Origin: JBCFAY01 sp038562375
GTDB lineage: Bacteria; Bacillota; Clostridia; Christensenellales; CAG-138
Assembly (NCBI GenBank): GCA_038562375.1
Contig: JBCFAY010000009.1
Coordinates: forward strand, 1 to 64,000
Reading direction: 5' to 3'
Length of the DNA stretch: 64,000 nucleotides
Made by a program: the position numbers and the translations under genes. Within the stretch, counting starts at the first letter, position 1. Each line of letters starts with the position of its first letter. The notes beneath the pieces are model-generated. The model was not told where the DNA came from and did no database searches. It saw nothing but the letters and a program-made list of their open reading frames with translations. This document shows positions 52,576 through 61,786 of this stretch, piece after piece.

Positions 52576-53523
52576 ATGGAACTGATATTCTCGAAAGTAT
52601 TCATCGTGACCTTGCTCGCCGCGGGCATTCGGATGGCTATGCCGATCCTGCTGGCGGCCACAGGCGAAATCTATGCGGAGCGTTCCGGCATGCTCAACAT
52701 CAACCTGGAAGGACAAATGCTGATGGGCGCGTTCGTATCCTTCGTCGTGGGATACTATACCGGCAGCATGCCGCTGGCGCTGATCTCGGGCATGCTGGCC
52801 GGGATCCTGACGGCGCTTTTGATGGCGGTGGCCTGTATCACATGGAATGCGCAGCACGTCGTGGCCGGCATCACCCTCAACATGTTCGCCTTGGGCGTGA
52901 CCAGCTTTTGGTACCGGGTCATCTACGGCGTAACCACCAATCCCCCCAAGGTGGATATCGTAGGCTCCGGCACACAGCCGCTCCCGCTGCTTTCGCAGAT
53001 CCCCATCGTGGGGGATATCCTCTTCAATCAAAACTATCTCTTTTACGCATCGATCATCATCGTGGCGATTTCCTTCTTCCTGATCTTCCGGACGCAGTTC
53101 GGACTCAAGCTCAGGGCGGCGGGCGAATATCCCCGCGCCGCGGAAACCATGGGCGTGAATGTGAAGCATATGCGCTATTATTCGATGATTTTCTGCGGCG
53201 CGCTGGCGGGGCTCGGCGGCACGTTCCTCTCGCTGATCTCCCTGAGCCGTTTTGTGGACAACATCACGGCAAGCCGCGGCTTCATCGCCCTTGCGATCGT
53301 CATATTCGGCAAATGGAACCCCTGGCTGGTATTTGCGGCGTCCCTGCTGTTCGGCACCACCGACGCGCTGCAGCTCCGCCTGCAGGCGGTCGGGGTGGAC
53401 GTATCGTATCACTTCATGCTGATGCTGCCCTATGTGCTCACGATATTGGTCATGGTGTTGACGGCCAAACGTTCCCAAAGCCCCGCCGCGCTTGGACAGA
53501 ATTATGAGCGCGAAGCGCTTTAG
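52576..53523 (+). CDS. BMP-type ABC importer permease B, system 3
   Basis: This 315-residue permease has YAERSGMLNINLEGQMLMGA and LRAAGEYPRAAETMGVNVKH. About nine membrane helices are visible. It completes the importer; the enamidase-like gene follows after 122 bases, which carry no clear terminator. Confidence 0.92.
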   Translation: MELIFSKVFIVTLLAAGIRMAMPILLAATGEIYAERSGMLNINLEGQMLMGAFVSFVVGYYTGSMPLALISGMLAGILTALLMAVACITWNAQHVVAGITLNMFALGVTSFWYRVIYGVTTNPPKVDIVGSGTQPLPLLSQIPIVGDILFNQNYLFYASIIIVAISFFLIFRTQFGLKLRAAGEYPRAAETMGVNVKHMRYYSMIFCGALAGLGGTFLSLISLSRFVDNITASRGFIALAIVIFGKWNPWLVFAASLLFGTTDALQLRLQAVGVDVSYHFMLMLPYVLTILVMVLTAKRSQSPAALGQNYEREAL

Positions 53524-53645
53524 GATTTCTCGGCCGGCAATCGATTCCCGAACGAGGAGGTATGCCGCCTACGCTGCGAATAGGCAAATATGTTAGGTGT
53601 CCATATCAAAAAACCAAATTTTAATTCAATATAGGAGTGAAAACC

Positions 53646-54890
53646 ATGAGCAACCTCGTACTCAAAAACATCGACAAAATCGTCAGCGGCGACATCGTAA
53701 AAGGCATCCTACCCGGTGATACCGTCGTCGTACGCGACGGCCTGATCGCGGGCGTCGGATACGAAAAGTCGCTCGACATCTCGGGCATCGACACCGTGGT
53801 GGATGTCGACGGGCAGATCGTGTGCCCGGGCTTTATCGACTGCCATATCCACAACACACTGGATGATTACGCTCCCCAGCGCGGCGCGGTGGGCTGCTAT
53901 GCGGACGCACTGTACAGCGGCACCACCACCATGGTATCCGAAGGCGAACAAGGCCCGGGCTGGCCCCGCTTCTACGACGACCCCATCGGCTGCAAAGCGG
54001 CCGCCATCCTTTCCAAGCGCGTCTTCGACCGCTTCCGTCCCGGCGGAGCGCTCAAGTTCCACGGCGGCGCGCTGGTATTGGTGCACGGCCTGACCGAGCA
54101 GGATTTCAAGGAGATGAGCGAGGCAGGCGTGTGGCTGATCGCCGAAATCGGCGGCGGCGGGCTTTCCGATCCGGCCGAGGTCGCCCCGATGCTGGAATGG
54201 GCGAAGAAGTACAACTTCTTCTATTCGGTGCATTTGGCGCCTCCGTCCATCCCCGGTTCTTCCTGGGTTACGAGCAAGGAAATCCTCAAGCTGCGCCCGC
54301 ACAAAGTCGCCCATACAAACGGCGGCTCGACCGGGGTTTCCTACGATCACATCCAGCGCCTGATGGACGAATCCGACCTCCCGCTGGAATTGGTGGTCAA
54401 CGGCAACTTCGTCAACTTCAACAAAATGCTCAAGCATATGGATCAGAAGGGCGAGCTGAGCCGCCTGGTATTCGGCAGCGACGCGCCCACCGGCCAGGCC
54501 TCCCTCTCCGGCGCCATCAACCGCGCCATCGTGAAAGCTTCCGCGCTCAACGATATCCCGGCCTGGAAGGCCATCGCCATGGCGACGGGGAATACGGCGG
54601 ATCTGTACAAACTCAACGTGGGCAAGATCGAGGTCGGCCGCGCCGCGGACCTGCAGGTCATCGACAACCCGCCGGGTTCCGTCGGCGCCGATGCGCTCAA
54701 GGCGATCGAAAACGGCGATCCGTTCGGAAACTCCATGGTGATCGTGGATGGCCGCATCATCGCGTTCCGCGGCAAGGATTCCCGCCCCACGGCCCGCTTG
54801 TGCAAGATCAATGGGGAAAAGGCCTTCGTGAGCGGTATCAACGAGCACCTTTTCTTCCCGCCCCAGATCGGCAGGCACTACGAAGGGTAA
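53646..54890 (+). CDS. Enamidase-like amidohydrolase
   Basis: This 414-residue metal-dependent hydrolase closely resembles the enamidase of Eubacterium barkeri, which opens the ring of 6-oxo-tetrahydronicotinate. Matching features are the start SNLVLKNIDKIVSGDI, the HxH site H67/H69 in DCHIHN, KFHGGALVLVHGLTEQDF, IPGSSWVTSKEI, HTNGGSTG and FGSDAPTG. No other nicotinate-fermentation genes are seen, so the true substrate may be another cyclic enamide or lactam. The ATG at 53646 is chosen because AGGAGTGAAAACC precedes it. It is preceded by an importer and followed by a second amidohydrolase. Confidence 0.8.
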   Translation: MSNLVLKNIDKIVSGDIVKGILPGDTVVVRDGLIAGVGYEKSLDISGIDTVVDVDGQIVCPGFIDCHIHNTLDDYAPQRGAVGCYADALYSGTTTMVSEGEQGPGWPRFYDDPIGCKAAAILSKRVFDRFRPGGALKFHGGALVLVHGLTEQDFKEMSEAGVWLIAEIGGGGLSDPAEVAPMLEWAKKYNFFYSVHLAPPSIPGSSWVTSKEILKLRPHKVAHTNGGSTGVSYDHIQRLMDESDLPLELVVNGNFVNFNKMLKHMDQKGELSRLVFGSDAPTGQASLSGAINRAIVKASALNDIPAWKAIAMATGNTADLYKLNVGKIEVGRAADLQVIDNPPGSVGADALKAIENGDPFGNSMVIVDGRIIAFRGKDSRPTARLCKINGEKAFVSGINEHLFFPPQIGRHYEG

Positions 54891-54902
54891 CCGTCCAAGC
54901 GA

Positions 54903-54932
54903 AGCGCCGCGGGCCCAAAAGCCCGCGGCGCT
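54903..54932 (+). repeat. Strong intercistronic hairpin
   Basis: A perfect 12-bp stem, AGCGCCGCGGGC / GCCCGCGGCGCT with loop CCAAAA, between two amidohydrolase genes. No T-tract follows (AAAAAACC), so it is more likely an mRNA stabiliser or processing site than a terminator. Confidence 0.6.
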
Positions 54933-54956
54933 AAAAAACCTTTAATGGAGGGAAAT

Positions 54957-56327
54957 ATGGCGACGCTGCTCATTAAAAATGCCGAAGCAATCATAACATG
55001 CAATCAGGACGATCAGATCCTCTATGGAGCGAATATCCTGTGCGAGGACGGCGTGATCCGCTACATCGGGCCCGAGAGCCGGCCCGCCGACAAAGTCATT
55101 GACGCGTCGGGCTGCTTCGTGTATCCTGGCCTCATAAACACCCACCACCATCTATACCAGACCTTTACGCGCAACCTGCCGCAGGTGCAGCGGATGGAGC
55201 TTTTCCCCTGGCTGGTGACGCTCTACGAGATCTGGCGCTATCTCGACGACGAATGCATCTACTACAGTTCGCTCACCGGCATGGGCGAGCTGGTCAAATA
55301 CGGCTGTACGACGGTGATGGACCATCACTATGTCTTTCCCAAAACGGGCTCGTCCGGGTTTATCGACCGGCAGTTCGAGGCCGCGGACGCGCTGGGCGTG
55401 CGCTTTACGGCCACCCGCGGCAGCATGTCCCGCGGCAAGAGCGACGGCGGCCTGCCGCCCGACGACCTGGTGCAGGACCTCGACACCATATTGGCCGACT
55501 GCGAGCGGCTGGTGAAAAAGTTCCACGATCCCGCCCGATACTCCATGCATCAGGTGGCGATCGCCCCGTGCTCGCCCTTCAGCGTGACCACGCAGCTCCT
55601 TAAGGAATCCGCTGAGTTGGCCCGCAGGCTTGGCGTACGCTTGCACACGCACCTTTGCGAGACCAAGGACGAGGAAGCGTTTTGCCTCGACAAGGTATGC
55701 ATGCGCCCCTTGGCTTACATGGAGGAATGCGGCTGGGTCGGCAGCGACGTCTGGTATGCCCACGGCATCCATTTCAACGACGAGGAGCTAAAGCTCCTCG
55801 CTAAGACGCAGACCGGCGTGGCCCATTGCCCCGCTTCCAATATGAAGCTCGCCTCGGGCGTATGCCGCGTCCCCGAAATGCTCGAGCTGGGCGTTCCGTT
55901 GGGCCTGGCCGTCGACGGCAGCGCCAGCAACGACTGCTCCAACCTGATGGCGGAAATCCGCGCATCATACCTGATGCACCGCCTGGCCTACAGCGCCAAG
56001 GCCCCGACGGGCTACGATATCCTGAAAATGGCCACCCGCGGCAGCGCGAAGGTGCTGGGGCGGGATGATATCGGCGCACTGGCGGTCGGCATGGCGGCGG
56101 ACCTGTTTATGGTGGATGCCCAGATGCTGGAGCTGGTGGGTACGCAGTTCGATCCCGGCTGTCTGTTCGGCACGGTGGGGTATAATCGCCCGGCAAAAAG
56201 CGTCGTCGTCGCGGGCCGCGAGGTCGCCCGGGACGGAGTACTGCTCAACATCGACGAAACCGCGGTTCAACGCCGCGCCAACGCGCTCATGCGCAATATG
56301 TTGAAATCCGGAGGAGCTATCGCATGA
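54957..56327 (+). CDS. 8-oxoguanine-deaminase-like amidohydrolase
   Basis: This 456-residue TRZ/ATZ-type deaminase opens with NTHHHLYQTFTRNLPQVQ, the metal-site and substrate loop typical of 8-oxoguanine deaminases, and has HTHLCE, WYAHGIHF and VDGSASND, which carry the other metal ligands and catalytic acid. Likely it deaminates an amino-substituted N-heterocycle, possibly 8-oxoguanine to urate. Hydroxyatrazine hydrolases are close relatives, so the substrate is not certain. GGAGGG precedes the ATG at 54957. It overlaps the next gene by four bases (ATGA). Confidence 0.82.
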   Translation: MATLLIKNAEAIITCNQDDQILYGANILCEDGVIRYIGPESRPADKVIDASGCFVYPGLINTHHHLYQTFTRNLPQVQRMELFPWLVTLYEIWRYLDDECIYYSSLTGMGELVKYGCTTVMDHHYVFPKTGSSGFIDRQFEAADALGVRFTATRGSMSRGKSDGGLPPDDLVQDLDTILADCERLVKKFHDPARYSMHQVAIAPCSPFSVTTQLLKESAELARRLGVRLHTHLCETKDEEAFCLDKVCMRPLAYMEECGWVGSDVWYAHGIHFNDEELKLLAKTQTGVAHCPASNMKLASGVCRVPEMLELGVPLGLAVDGSASNDCSNLMAEIRASYLMHRLAYSAKAPTGYDILKMATRGSAKVLGRDDIGALAVGMAADLFMVDAQMLELVGTQFDPGCLFGTVGYNRPAKSVVVAGREVARDGVLLNIDETAVQRRANALMRNMLKSGGAIA

Positions 56328-57070
56328 TTACCGACCTCAACGCCTACACCTGGGAAGAGCTTGCCGTCATGGATCGGGAAAAGGCGGTCTGCCTTTTGCC
56401 GATCAGCGCATTGGAGCAGCACGGGAAGCACCTGCCGCTTGGCACGGACGACTTTATCCTCGCCGCCGCGCTCGAGGGCGTGCGCCGTGACCCGCGCCTG
56501 ACGGCGGATTATCTCCTGCTGCCGACGCTGCATTACGGCAACAGCGTCGAGCATCTGGATTTTTTCGGAACCATGAGCCTTGGATGCGCCACCATCGTGA
56601 ATATCGTCGAGGATATCCTTCGCTGCATGGCCGACCAGGGGTTTAAAAAGCTCGCTATCATCAACTCCCATGGAGGGAACTCGGCGATCTTCCAGGCGTA
56701 TTCGCAGGAATGGCAGCAAAAGTTCGGCATACGGGTGTATCATGCAAACTTCTACGCTTCGGGCTTCTTTAGAGAAGCGGCCTCTCTGCTGGAAACGCCT
56801 TTGTCTACGGACGTACATGCGGGGGAACTCGAAACCTCGGTGCTGCTGTATAAAATGCCCCACTTGGTACGGCAGGAAAAAATCACGGCCGCAGAGGATA
56901 TCTATATCACGCTGAGCGACTATTACAGCGGATGGCTGACCAGCGAATACTCGCCCGGCAACGGGACGATCGGCGTACCCACGAGGGCCGACGCGCAAAA
57001 GGGAAAAGCCGTCCTCGACTTTATTCAGAACAAATTGGCAAACTGCCTGTTCCAAATTGCAAACGAGTAA
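56324..57070 (+). CDS. Creatininase-family amidohydrolase
   Basis: This 248-residue protein has the creatininase metal site: E31-Q-H33 in ALEQHGKHLPLGTD with D42, then INSHGGN and the late HAGELETS. Members hydrolyse cyclic amides such as creatinine, formylamino-pyrimidines or lactams. Placed after two ring-active hydrolases, it may open a further ring in the same pathway. CCGGAGGAGC precedes the start. Substrate is unknown. Confidence 0.85.
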   Translation: MITDLNAYTWEELAVMDREKAVCLLPISALEQHGKHLPLGTDDFILAAALEGVRRDPRLTADYLLLPTLHYGNSVEHLDFFGTMSLGCATIVNIVEDILRCMADQGFKKLAIINSHGGNSAIFQAYSQEWQQKFGIRVYHANFYASGFFREAASLLETPLSTDVHAGELETSVLLYKMPHLVRQEKITAAEDIYITLSDYYSGWLTSEYSPGNGTIGVPTRADAQKGKAVLDFIQNKLANCLFQIANE

Positions 57071-57364
57071 GATATAATTGTCCAATCACCATTGATTCCC
57101 ATAGGCTGCGGCGCTTTGCCGCTGCCGGCGGCAATCAAAAAAGCCCTTGGGAGGCGGGTGCCGCAGCCGCCGGGGCTTGCTTCCCGGGCCGCGGCATGTA
57201 CGAATCGAGCGAAAAGCCTTGCCGCGCAAGGCTTTCCTTTCAGGAACGCCCCCTACCGACGGTGCGGCAGTTCCTGAACAAACGGCGCGGCTGTTTTTCC
57301 GACAAACTTAGGCTGCGGCGGAACCCGCGGCCGGATATTGGAGCAGGGTAACCGGAGTATCTGT
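57071..57364. other. Spacer with a GC-rich hairpin before the second GntR gene
   Basis: About 290 bases with AAGCCC...GGCGG / CCGCC...GGGCTT near 57144-57179, perhaps a partial terminator for the operon. No convincing gene was seen. Confidence 0.4.
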
Positions 57365-58108
57365 ATGGAGAATCTGACGAAACTTGAACGCGCGAAGTCC
57401 CTGTGTGAACGTACATTCGACGAACTGCGCAACGCGATCCTGGCCATGGCGCCCGGAGAGAACAAGCTCCCCTCTGAAGATGAACTTTCCAGGGCCCTTG
57501 GGGTGAGCCGTTCCACCATTCGCGAAGCGGTTAAGCAGCTGCAGATGGAGGGCGCAATTACAAAGATCCAGGGGAGGGGCACTTTTGCGCACCCCTCCGT
57601 CTTTCATATTCAGAATCGGGTGGACCTGCATCCGGATTTTTACGCCTTGCTTTCCCGGGAACACGAGCGTGTCGTCTTGGACGTGGAGCCCCTCGGCGTA
57701 TCCACGCCCAGCGAATCGTATCTGCGCGTCTTCCCCAACGCCGTTGCCGGCGAACCGGTGTACGTCATGGTATGGCGATACTATGCGGACGATATCCTGA
57801 TGATATTCGGAACCTTTGAGTTCCCCACCCGCTTTTTGCGCCGGATCCCGGCGCCCGATTTCCATGTGAACAATCTGCCCGAATTCTCCAAAGCCTATCT
57901 GAATGAGGATATCACCTACTGCGCCATGCAGCTTCGCTGCGGTTACAGCGAAACGGCGGCGCGGCAGTTCGGCATCCCGGAAAAAGTGCCTATGCAATGC
58001 TGGAAAGAAGTGATCTACGACGTAGGGGATCACGCCGTCGGCTATTGCCGCTTCTTTTTGCACCCCGACCATATGATTATGTCGTTGATCGCGCATTTCG
58101 ACATCTGA
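57365..58108 (+). CDS. GntR-family (UTRA) transcriptional regulator 2
   Basis: This 247-residue regulator has a winged helix at about 15-80 (KLPSEDELSRALGVSRSTIR) and a UTRA domain at about 95-245. It ends the plus-strand catabolic operon and likely controls it; the dyad at 48642-48663 is a candidate site. The ATG at 57365 has CCGGAG upstream. It could also read the convergent demethylase operon; the sequence does not decide. Confidence 0.87.
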   Translation: MENLTKLERAKSLCERTFDELRNAILAMAPGENKLPSEDELSRALGVSRSTIREAVKQLQMEGAITKIQGRGTFAHPSVFHIQNRVDLHPDFYALLSREHERVVLDVEPLGVSTPSESYLRVFPNAVAGEPVYVMVWRYYADDILMIFGTFEFPTRFLRRIPAPDFHVNNLPEFSKAYLNEDITYCAMQLRCGYSETAARQFGIPEKVPMQCWKEVIYDVGDHAVGYCRFFLHPDHMIMSLIAHFDI

Positions 58109-58326
58109 ACAGGGGGCGAACCCGCGGCCGCATTGATTTAAACCGGCGCCGAAACGACGCGGGAACTCCCGTCCAAAGGGATCATTCTATAAAAAGCGAA
58201 TGCCCGCGCAAGGGAGATTATCCGGAGAAGTTCATTCATCCATCCGCCATTTTGCTCCTGCTTCACGCGGAACCGGCCCACGGCTTTGAGCGCCGGGAAA
58301 TATATAGCGGCGGCGGTTAGCCCTTA

Positions 58327-58357
58327 AAAAGCCCGGATCGAATCGATCCGGGCTTTT
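58327..58357. terminator. Bidirectional terminator between GntR and the activator gene
   Basis: A 14-bp stem, AAAAGCCCGGATCG / CGATCCGGGCTTTT with loop AAT, gives T-rich tails on both strands and separates convergent genes. Confidence 0.9.
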
Positions 58358-58401
58358 AATGCATCCGATCCTGCGCCCATGCAAGGCCGACGATCCGCCG
58401 C

Positions 58402-60063
58402 TTAAAATCCGAGGCATTTGACAAAGAGCTTATCGAAATCCTCATATGTGGACAGTTCGATGACCGATATGGTCTTTACAAGCGCCTCCATTTCGCGGCG
58501 GTAGCCCCGGTTCATGAGGAAGGCCTTCCCGCCCGACTGCGAGGTGTTGCCGATAAAGCTGATCCGGCCCTCGAACTCCTCGGGAAGCATGCCGATGTTC
58601 AAAAGGCTTTTTGCCCTCAGATGATAACCGAACGATCCCGCGATCAGCACGCTCCCGACCTCCCGCGCCCGCACGCCCTGGCTTGACATCAGATACTCGA
58701 TTCCGGCGCGAACGGCGCCCTTTGCAAGCTGCACCTGGCGGATATCCTTCTGGGTAAGGTATACCTCGTCGACCAGGCGGAACGCCGGCTTGCCCTGATA
58801 CGGCGTGAGCCGGGCTTTGAGCTTCTCGGGCAGGTCGCTGCCCTCGGGCTTGACAAAGCGGCCGTTCTTATCGATGACCTTGTTCGCCACCAGCTCCCCG
58901 ACAATATCGAGCAGCCCGCTGCCGCAGATGCCCACGGGGGCCGCGTCGCCGATGGTGCGGATGACGATGTCCGCATCTCGGGTGATTTCAAAGTATTCGA
59001 TCGCCCCGTTTGAGGCGCGCATACCGAACGTGATGTTCATGCCCTCGAAGGCCGGCCCGGCGGCCGTCGACGTGGCCGACAGCGCCCCGTTTTTGCCGAT
59101 CGCCATTTCGCCGTTCGTGCCGATATCTACAAACAGGGTCGTATCGGGCCGCCTGTGCAGCTGGGAGGCGAGGATGCCGGAGGTGATGTCCGGCCCGACA
59201 TACGCGGATATGATGGGCGGAAAATAGACAAGCCCATATCGGCTGATGTTTACGCCCAGCGTTTCGGCGGGAAAGTGACAACTGCCGTACAGCTGCGGCG
59301 TATAGGGGAACTGGCCGAGCGAATAGGGATTGATCTTGGCGGCCAGATGGATCATCGTCGTGTTGCCGCTGAAAACCGCCTCGTAGATGTTCTCGCTCGG
59401 TACGCCGGACGAGACGCAAAGCTCCGCCGCCATACGGTTGATCTCTTTGGTTACCGCATCGTGCATCTCCTGAAGGCCTTCCTCGTCGGAGGCGATCTTG
59501 ATGCGCGAGAGCACATCCTGCGCGTACAGACTCTGCGGATTGAGCGCCGAGCAAGTCGCGAGCTCCCGGCCCTTATTTAGGTCGACGACCGCCGCCACCA
59601 AAGTCGTGGTGCCGATATCTACCACGAGGCCGTACAGCCGGTCCGTCGTATCGCCTTTCTCCTCGCAAAGAAGCGTTTCTCCGGCATAGACGCGCGTCAC
59701 GCCGTCCCGGTAGGCCTTCATGACGGCGCTGTCCGGCGTTACCTCGAAGCTTTGGCCCTCGGATACGATCTTGAGCGTCTTGTTCTTCTGGCCCGAGAGC
59801 GTCGTGACGTCGACATCGCCGAGCACCTCGGTCATGCAGGCGAGCACATACCCTTGCCCGGCCTCATCCGGGGGCAGCGGCTTTTTGACGAGCACGCGGT
59901 CAAGCTGCTTCGGATCGATCTTGACCTTGCATTTCCCGCAGGTCCCGCCCGCGTTGCAGGGCGATTCGATCACGACCCCGCACTCGCGCGCCACGTCCAG
60001 CAGCCTATCGCCCTTATCGGCGGTCTGCACGATATTCTCTCTGATAAAACGAACGTTTGCCAT
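58402..60063 (-). CDS. Reductive activator of corrinoid proteins (2Fe-2S, ASKHA)
   Basis: This 553-residue protein resembles RACo-type activators that reduce inactive Co(II) corrinoid to Co(I) at ATP cost. Residues 1-85 form a 2Fe-2S ferredoxin domain with C36, C42, C45 and C76 (C-x5-C-x2-C plus Cys). The rest is an ASKHA-fold domain with VVDIGTTTLVAAVV, FVDIGTNGEM and SGNTTM phosphate loops. It overlaps the preceding methyltransferase gene by one base and completes a four-component demethylase set. It might also serve the corrinoid protein at 39683-40315, which has no activator of its own. Confidence 0.92.
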   Translation of the reverse strand: MANVRFIRENIVQTADKGDRLLDVARECGVVIESPCNAGGTCGKCKVKIDPKQLDRVLVKKPLPPDEAGQGYVLACMTEVLGDVDVTTLSGQKNKTLKIVSEGQSFEVTPDSAVMKAYRDGVTRVYAGETLLCEEKGDTTDRLYGLVVDIGTTTLVAAVVDLNKGRELATCSALNPQSLYAQDVLSRIKIASDEEGLQEMHDAVTKEINRMAAELCVSSGVPSENIYEAVFSGNTTMIHLAAKINPYSLGQFPYTPQLYGSCHFPAETLGVNISRYGLVYFPPIISAYVGPDITSGILASQLHRRPDTTLFVDIGTNGEMAIGKNGALSATSTAAGPAFEGMNITFGMRASNGAIEYFEITRDADIVIRTIGDAAPVGICGSGLLDIVGELVANKVIDKNGRFVKPEGSDLPEKLKARLTPYQGKPAFRLVDEVYLTQKDIRQVQLAKGAVRAGIEYLMSSQGVRAREVGSVLIAGSFGYHLRAKSLLNIGMLPEEFEGRISFIGNTSQSGGKAFLMNRGYRREMEALVKTISVIELSTYEDFDKLFVKCLGF

Positions 60064-61088
60064 CAGCTTCCCACCTTTACCGCGCCCGTCATCGCCTGGA
60101 TATTCCCTACCGGCGTCGTCGTGCTCAGCCCGCAGGCGGGCGCGATGATGTCCACGCCGCCCGCGACAAGCCTTTGTACGCGGCCGACGATCTTCTCCGA
60201 CTCGCCGCCTTGCAAAAGGAATGTGCTCACGTTCCCCATGGTGGTCAGCGCCGGATAGTTATTCTTCAATTGCTCCAGGCTCACGAGCGCGTCCGTGCTG
60301 ACGGCGTTCGCGTGCAGTTGTTCCATATAGGACTCCACCGAGCTCAGCTTTCCGCAGATGTGGATGATGACGGGCGCGCCCATGGCGTGTACGGCGTCCG
60401 CGAGCTTGTTAAGATACCGCACTGCGTATTCTTCGAACATCTTTGGGCCTAGAATCTCGCCCGTGGCGGTCGGATCGGCGATGGTGATGAGCGTTGCGCC
60501 GTTGCCGATCAGAAGCCGGGCGTAATCGATCAGATGATCTGTTACATAGTCGACCACCCGGTGCGCATTGGCCGGGTCCTTGCGCAGTTCCTTCAAAAAC
60601 TGCATCGGGTCCACGATCGAAGCCGCCGTGCTGATCGGCCCCGTGACGCTTCCGATGACAGGGATGTCGGGATATTTTTTTGAAAGCGCATGCACGGCAT
60701 CGACGACCACGCCCACGCGCCTGTTCTGCGCCATTTTCCCGATGTGCTTGAATCCCACCTGCGAAACGGACGGATAGGGCTCCCGGGCGATCTTGGGCTC
60801 GCATTCGAGCGTGCCGTAATCGATGTCGCTGCCGAGCACCTCGGCTTCGACCGTCATGCAGAAAGGAAGGCCGAGATTCTCAAAGCCCGTCATTTCATAG
60901 ACATCGCCCGCGATATCCGCCATCAGACCCGCGTCGTGATGACCGGCAGGCAGCGTATGGCCCGTCTGGTTCATCACGTCCACCAGGGCCGAGTTGAGCA
61001 TGCCTCCCGGACAGATGACCGGCGGGCGGTCCACGCCTGCCTTGCAAAGCACCCTGTCGAGCCGTTCCTTCGGGCTGAATACATCCAT
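60063..61088 (-). CDS. MtaA/MtbA-like methylcobamide methyltransferase
   Basis: This 341-residue UroD-fold protein has the intact zinc site H243-I-C245 in IIHICGK and C319 in PACGL, as in methylcobamide:CoM methyltransferases. In this bacterium coenzyme M is not expected, so the acceptor may be another thiol or a folate; this is open. It probably demethylates the methyl-corrinoid protein encoded upstream. AAGGAAGG precedes the start. It lies 29 bases after the corrinoid gene and overlaps the activator gene by one base. Confidence 0.85.
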   Translation of the reverse strand: MDVFSPKERLDRVLCKAGVDRPPVICPGGMLNSALVDVMNQTGHTLPAGHHDAGLMADIAGDVYEMTGFENLGLPFCMTVEAEVLGSDIDYGTLECEPKIAREPYPSVSQVGFKHIGKMAQNRRVGVVVDAVHALSKKYPDIPVIGSVTGPISTAASIVDPMQFLKELRKDPANAHRVVDYVTDHLIDYARLLIGNGATLITIADPTATGEILGPKMFEEYAVRYLNKLADAVHAMGAPVIIHICGKLSSVESYMEQLHANAVSTDALVSLEQLKNNYPALTTMGNVSTFLLQGGESEKIVGRVQRLVAGGVDIIAPACGLSTTTPVGNIQAMTGAVKVGS

Positions 61089-61117
61089 CGCTCATCCCTT
61101 CCTTTCTGCGGCGCTTC

Positions 61118-61786
61118 TTAAACGGCGGAAGGCAGGGTTTGATCGCCCACCAGCCGCTTTGCGAGCCAGACGGCTTCCGCCGCGTTTACGGCATAGCCGT
61201 CCGCGCCGATTTTGTTCGCGAACGCCTGGGATACCGGGCCGCCGCCCACGATCACCTTGAATCGATCCCGCACATTTTGCTGATGAAGAAGCTTGATGAC
61301 CTTGCTCATGGCGTCCATGCTGGTGGTCATCAGCGTCGATATCCCGATGATGTCCGCGCCGATCTCAATCGCGCGCTCTACAAAAACGCTTGGCGGCACG
61401 TCCCTGCCGAGATCCGTTACCGCAAATCCCGAGGCTTCCAGCATGAGCTTGACGAGGTTCTTCCCGATATCGTGCGTATCGCCCTGCACGACCCCGATAA
61501 CGACCTTGTAGCGTTCGGACGCCTCGGTATTCCTTAAATGCGGCTTCAATACCTCGAGCCCCGCGTTCATCGCCTCCGAGCACAGCAGCAGTTCGGGAAC
61601 GAAGTATTCTTCCTCGTCAAACAGCTTTCCGGCGCGCGTCATGCCGTCCGAAAGGCCCTTATCGATCGCCTCGAATGCGTCCATTTGCGCGCTTACGGCT
61701 TCCTCGGCACCGGCGACGGCAGCCTCCTCATCCATGTTTACCACGGCGTCCGACAGCTTTTGATAGATTTTTTCTTTATTAAGCAT
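61118..61786 (-). CDS. Methyltransferase corrinoid (B12-binding) protein 2
   Basis: This 222-residue protein has a four-helix cap (about 1-90) and a cobalamin domain with D103-T-H105-D-I-G108, SGFAVTDLG, ISTLMTTS and GGGPV. It is related to the corrinoid protein at 39683-40315 but clearly diverged. It overlaps the upstream UroD-type gene by 8 bases and so is translated with it, supporting a direct partnership. AAAGGAGATCATT precedes the start. Confidence 0.94.
   Translation of the reverse strand: MLNKEKIYQKLSDAVVNMDEEAAVAGAEEAVSAQMDAFEAIDKGLSDGMTRAGKLFDEEEYFVPELLLCSEAMNAGLEVLKPHLRNTEASERYKVVIGVVQGDTHDIGKNLVKLMLEASGFAVTDLGRDVPPSVFVERAIEIGADIIGISTLMTTSMDAMSKVIKLLHQQNVRDRFKVIVGGGPVSQAFANKIGADGYAVNAAEAVWLAKRLVGDQTLPSAV

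Noticed and set aside
53646..54890. Nicotinate fermentation cluster
   Set aside because: Only an enamidase-like gene is present. Nicotinate dehydrogenase, hydroxynicotinate reductase, methyleneglutarate mutase and later genes are absent from the window.
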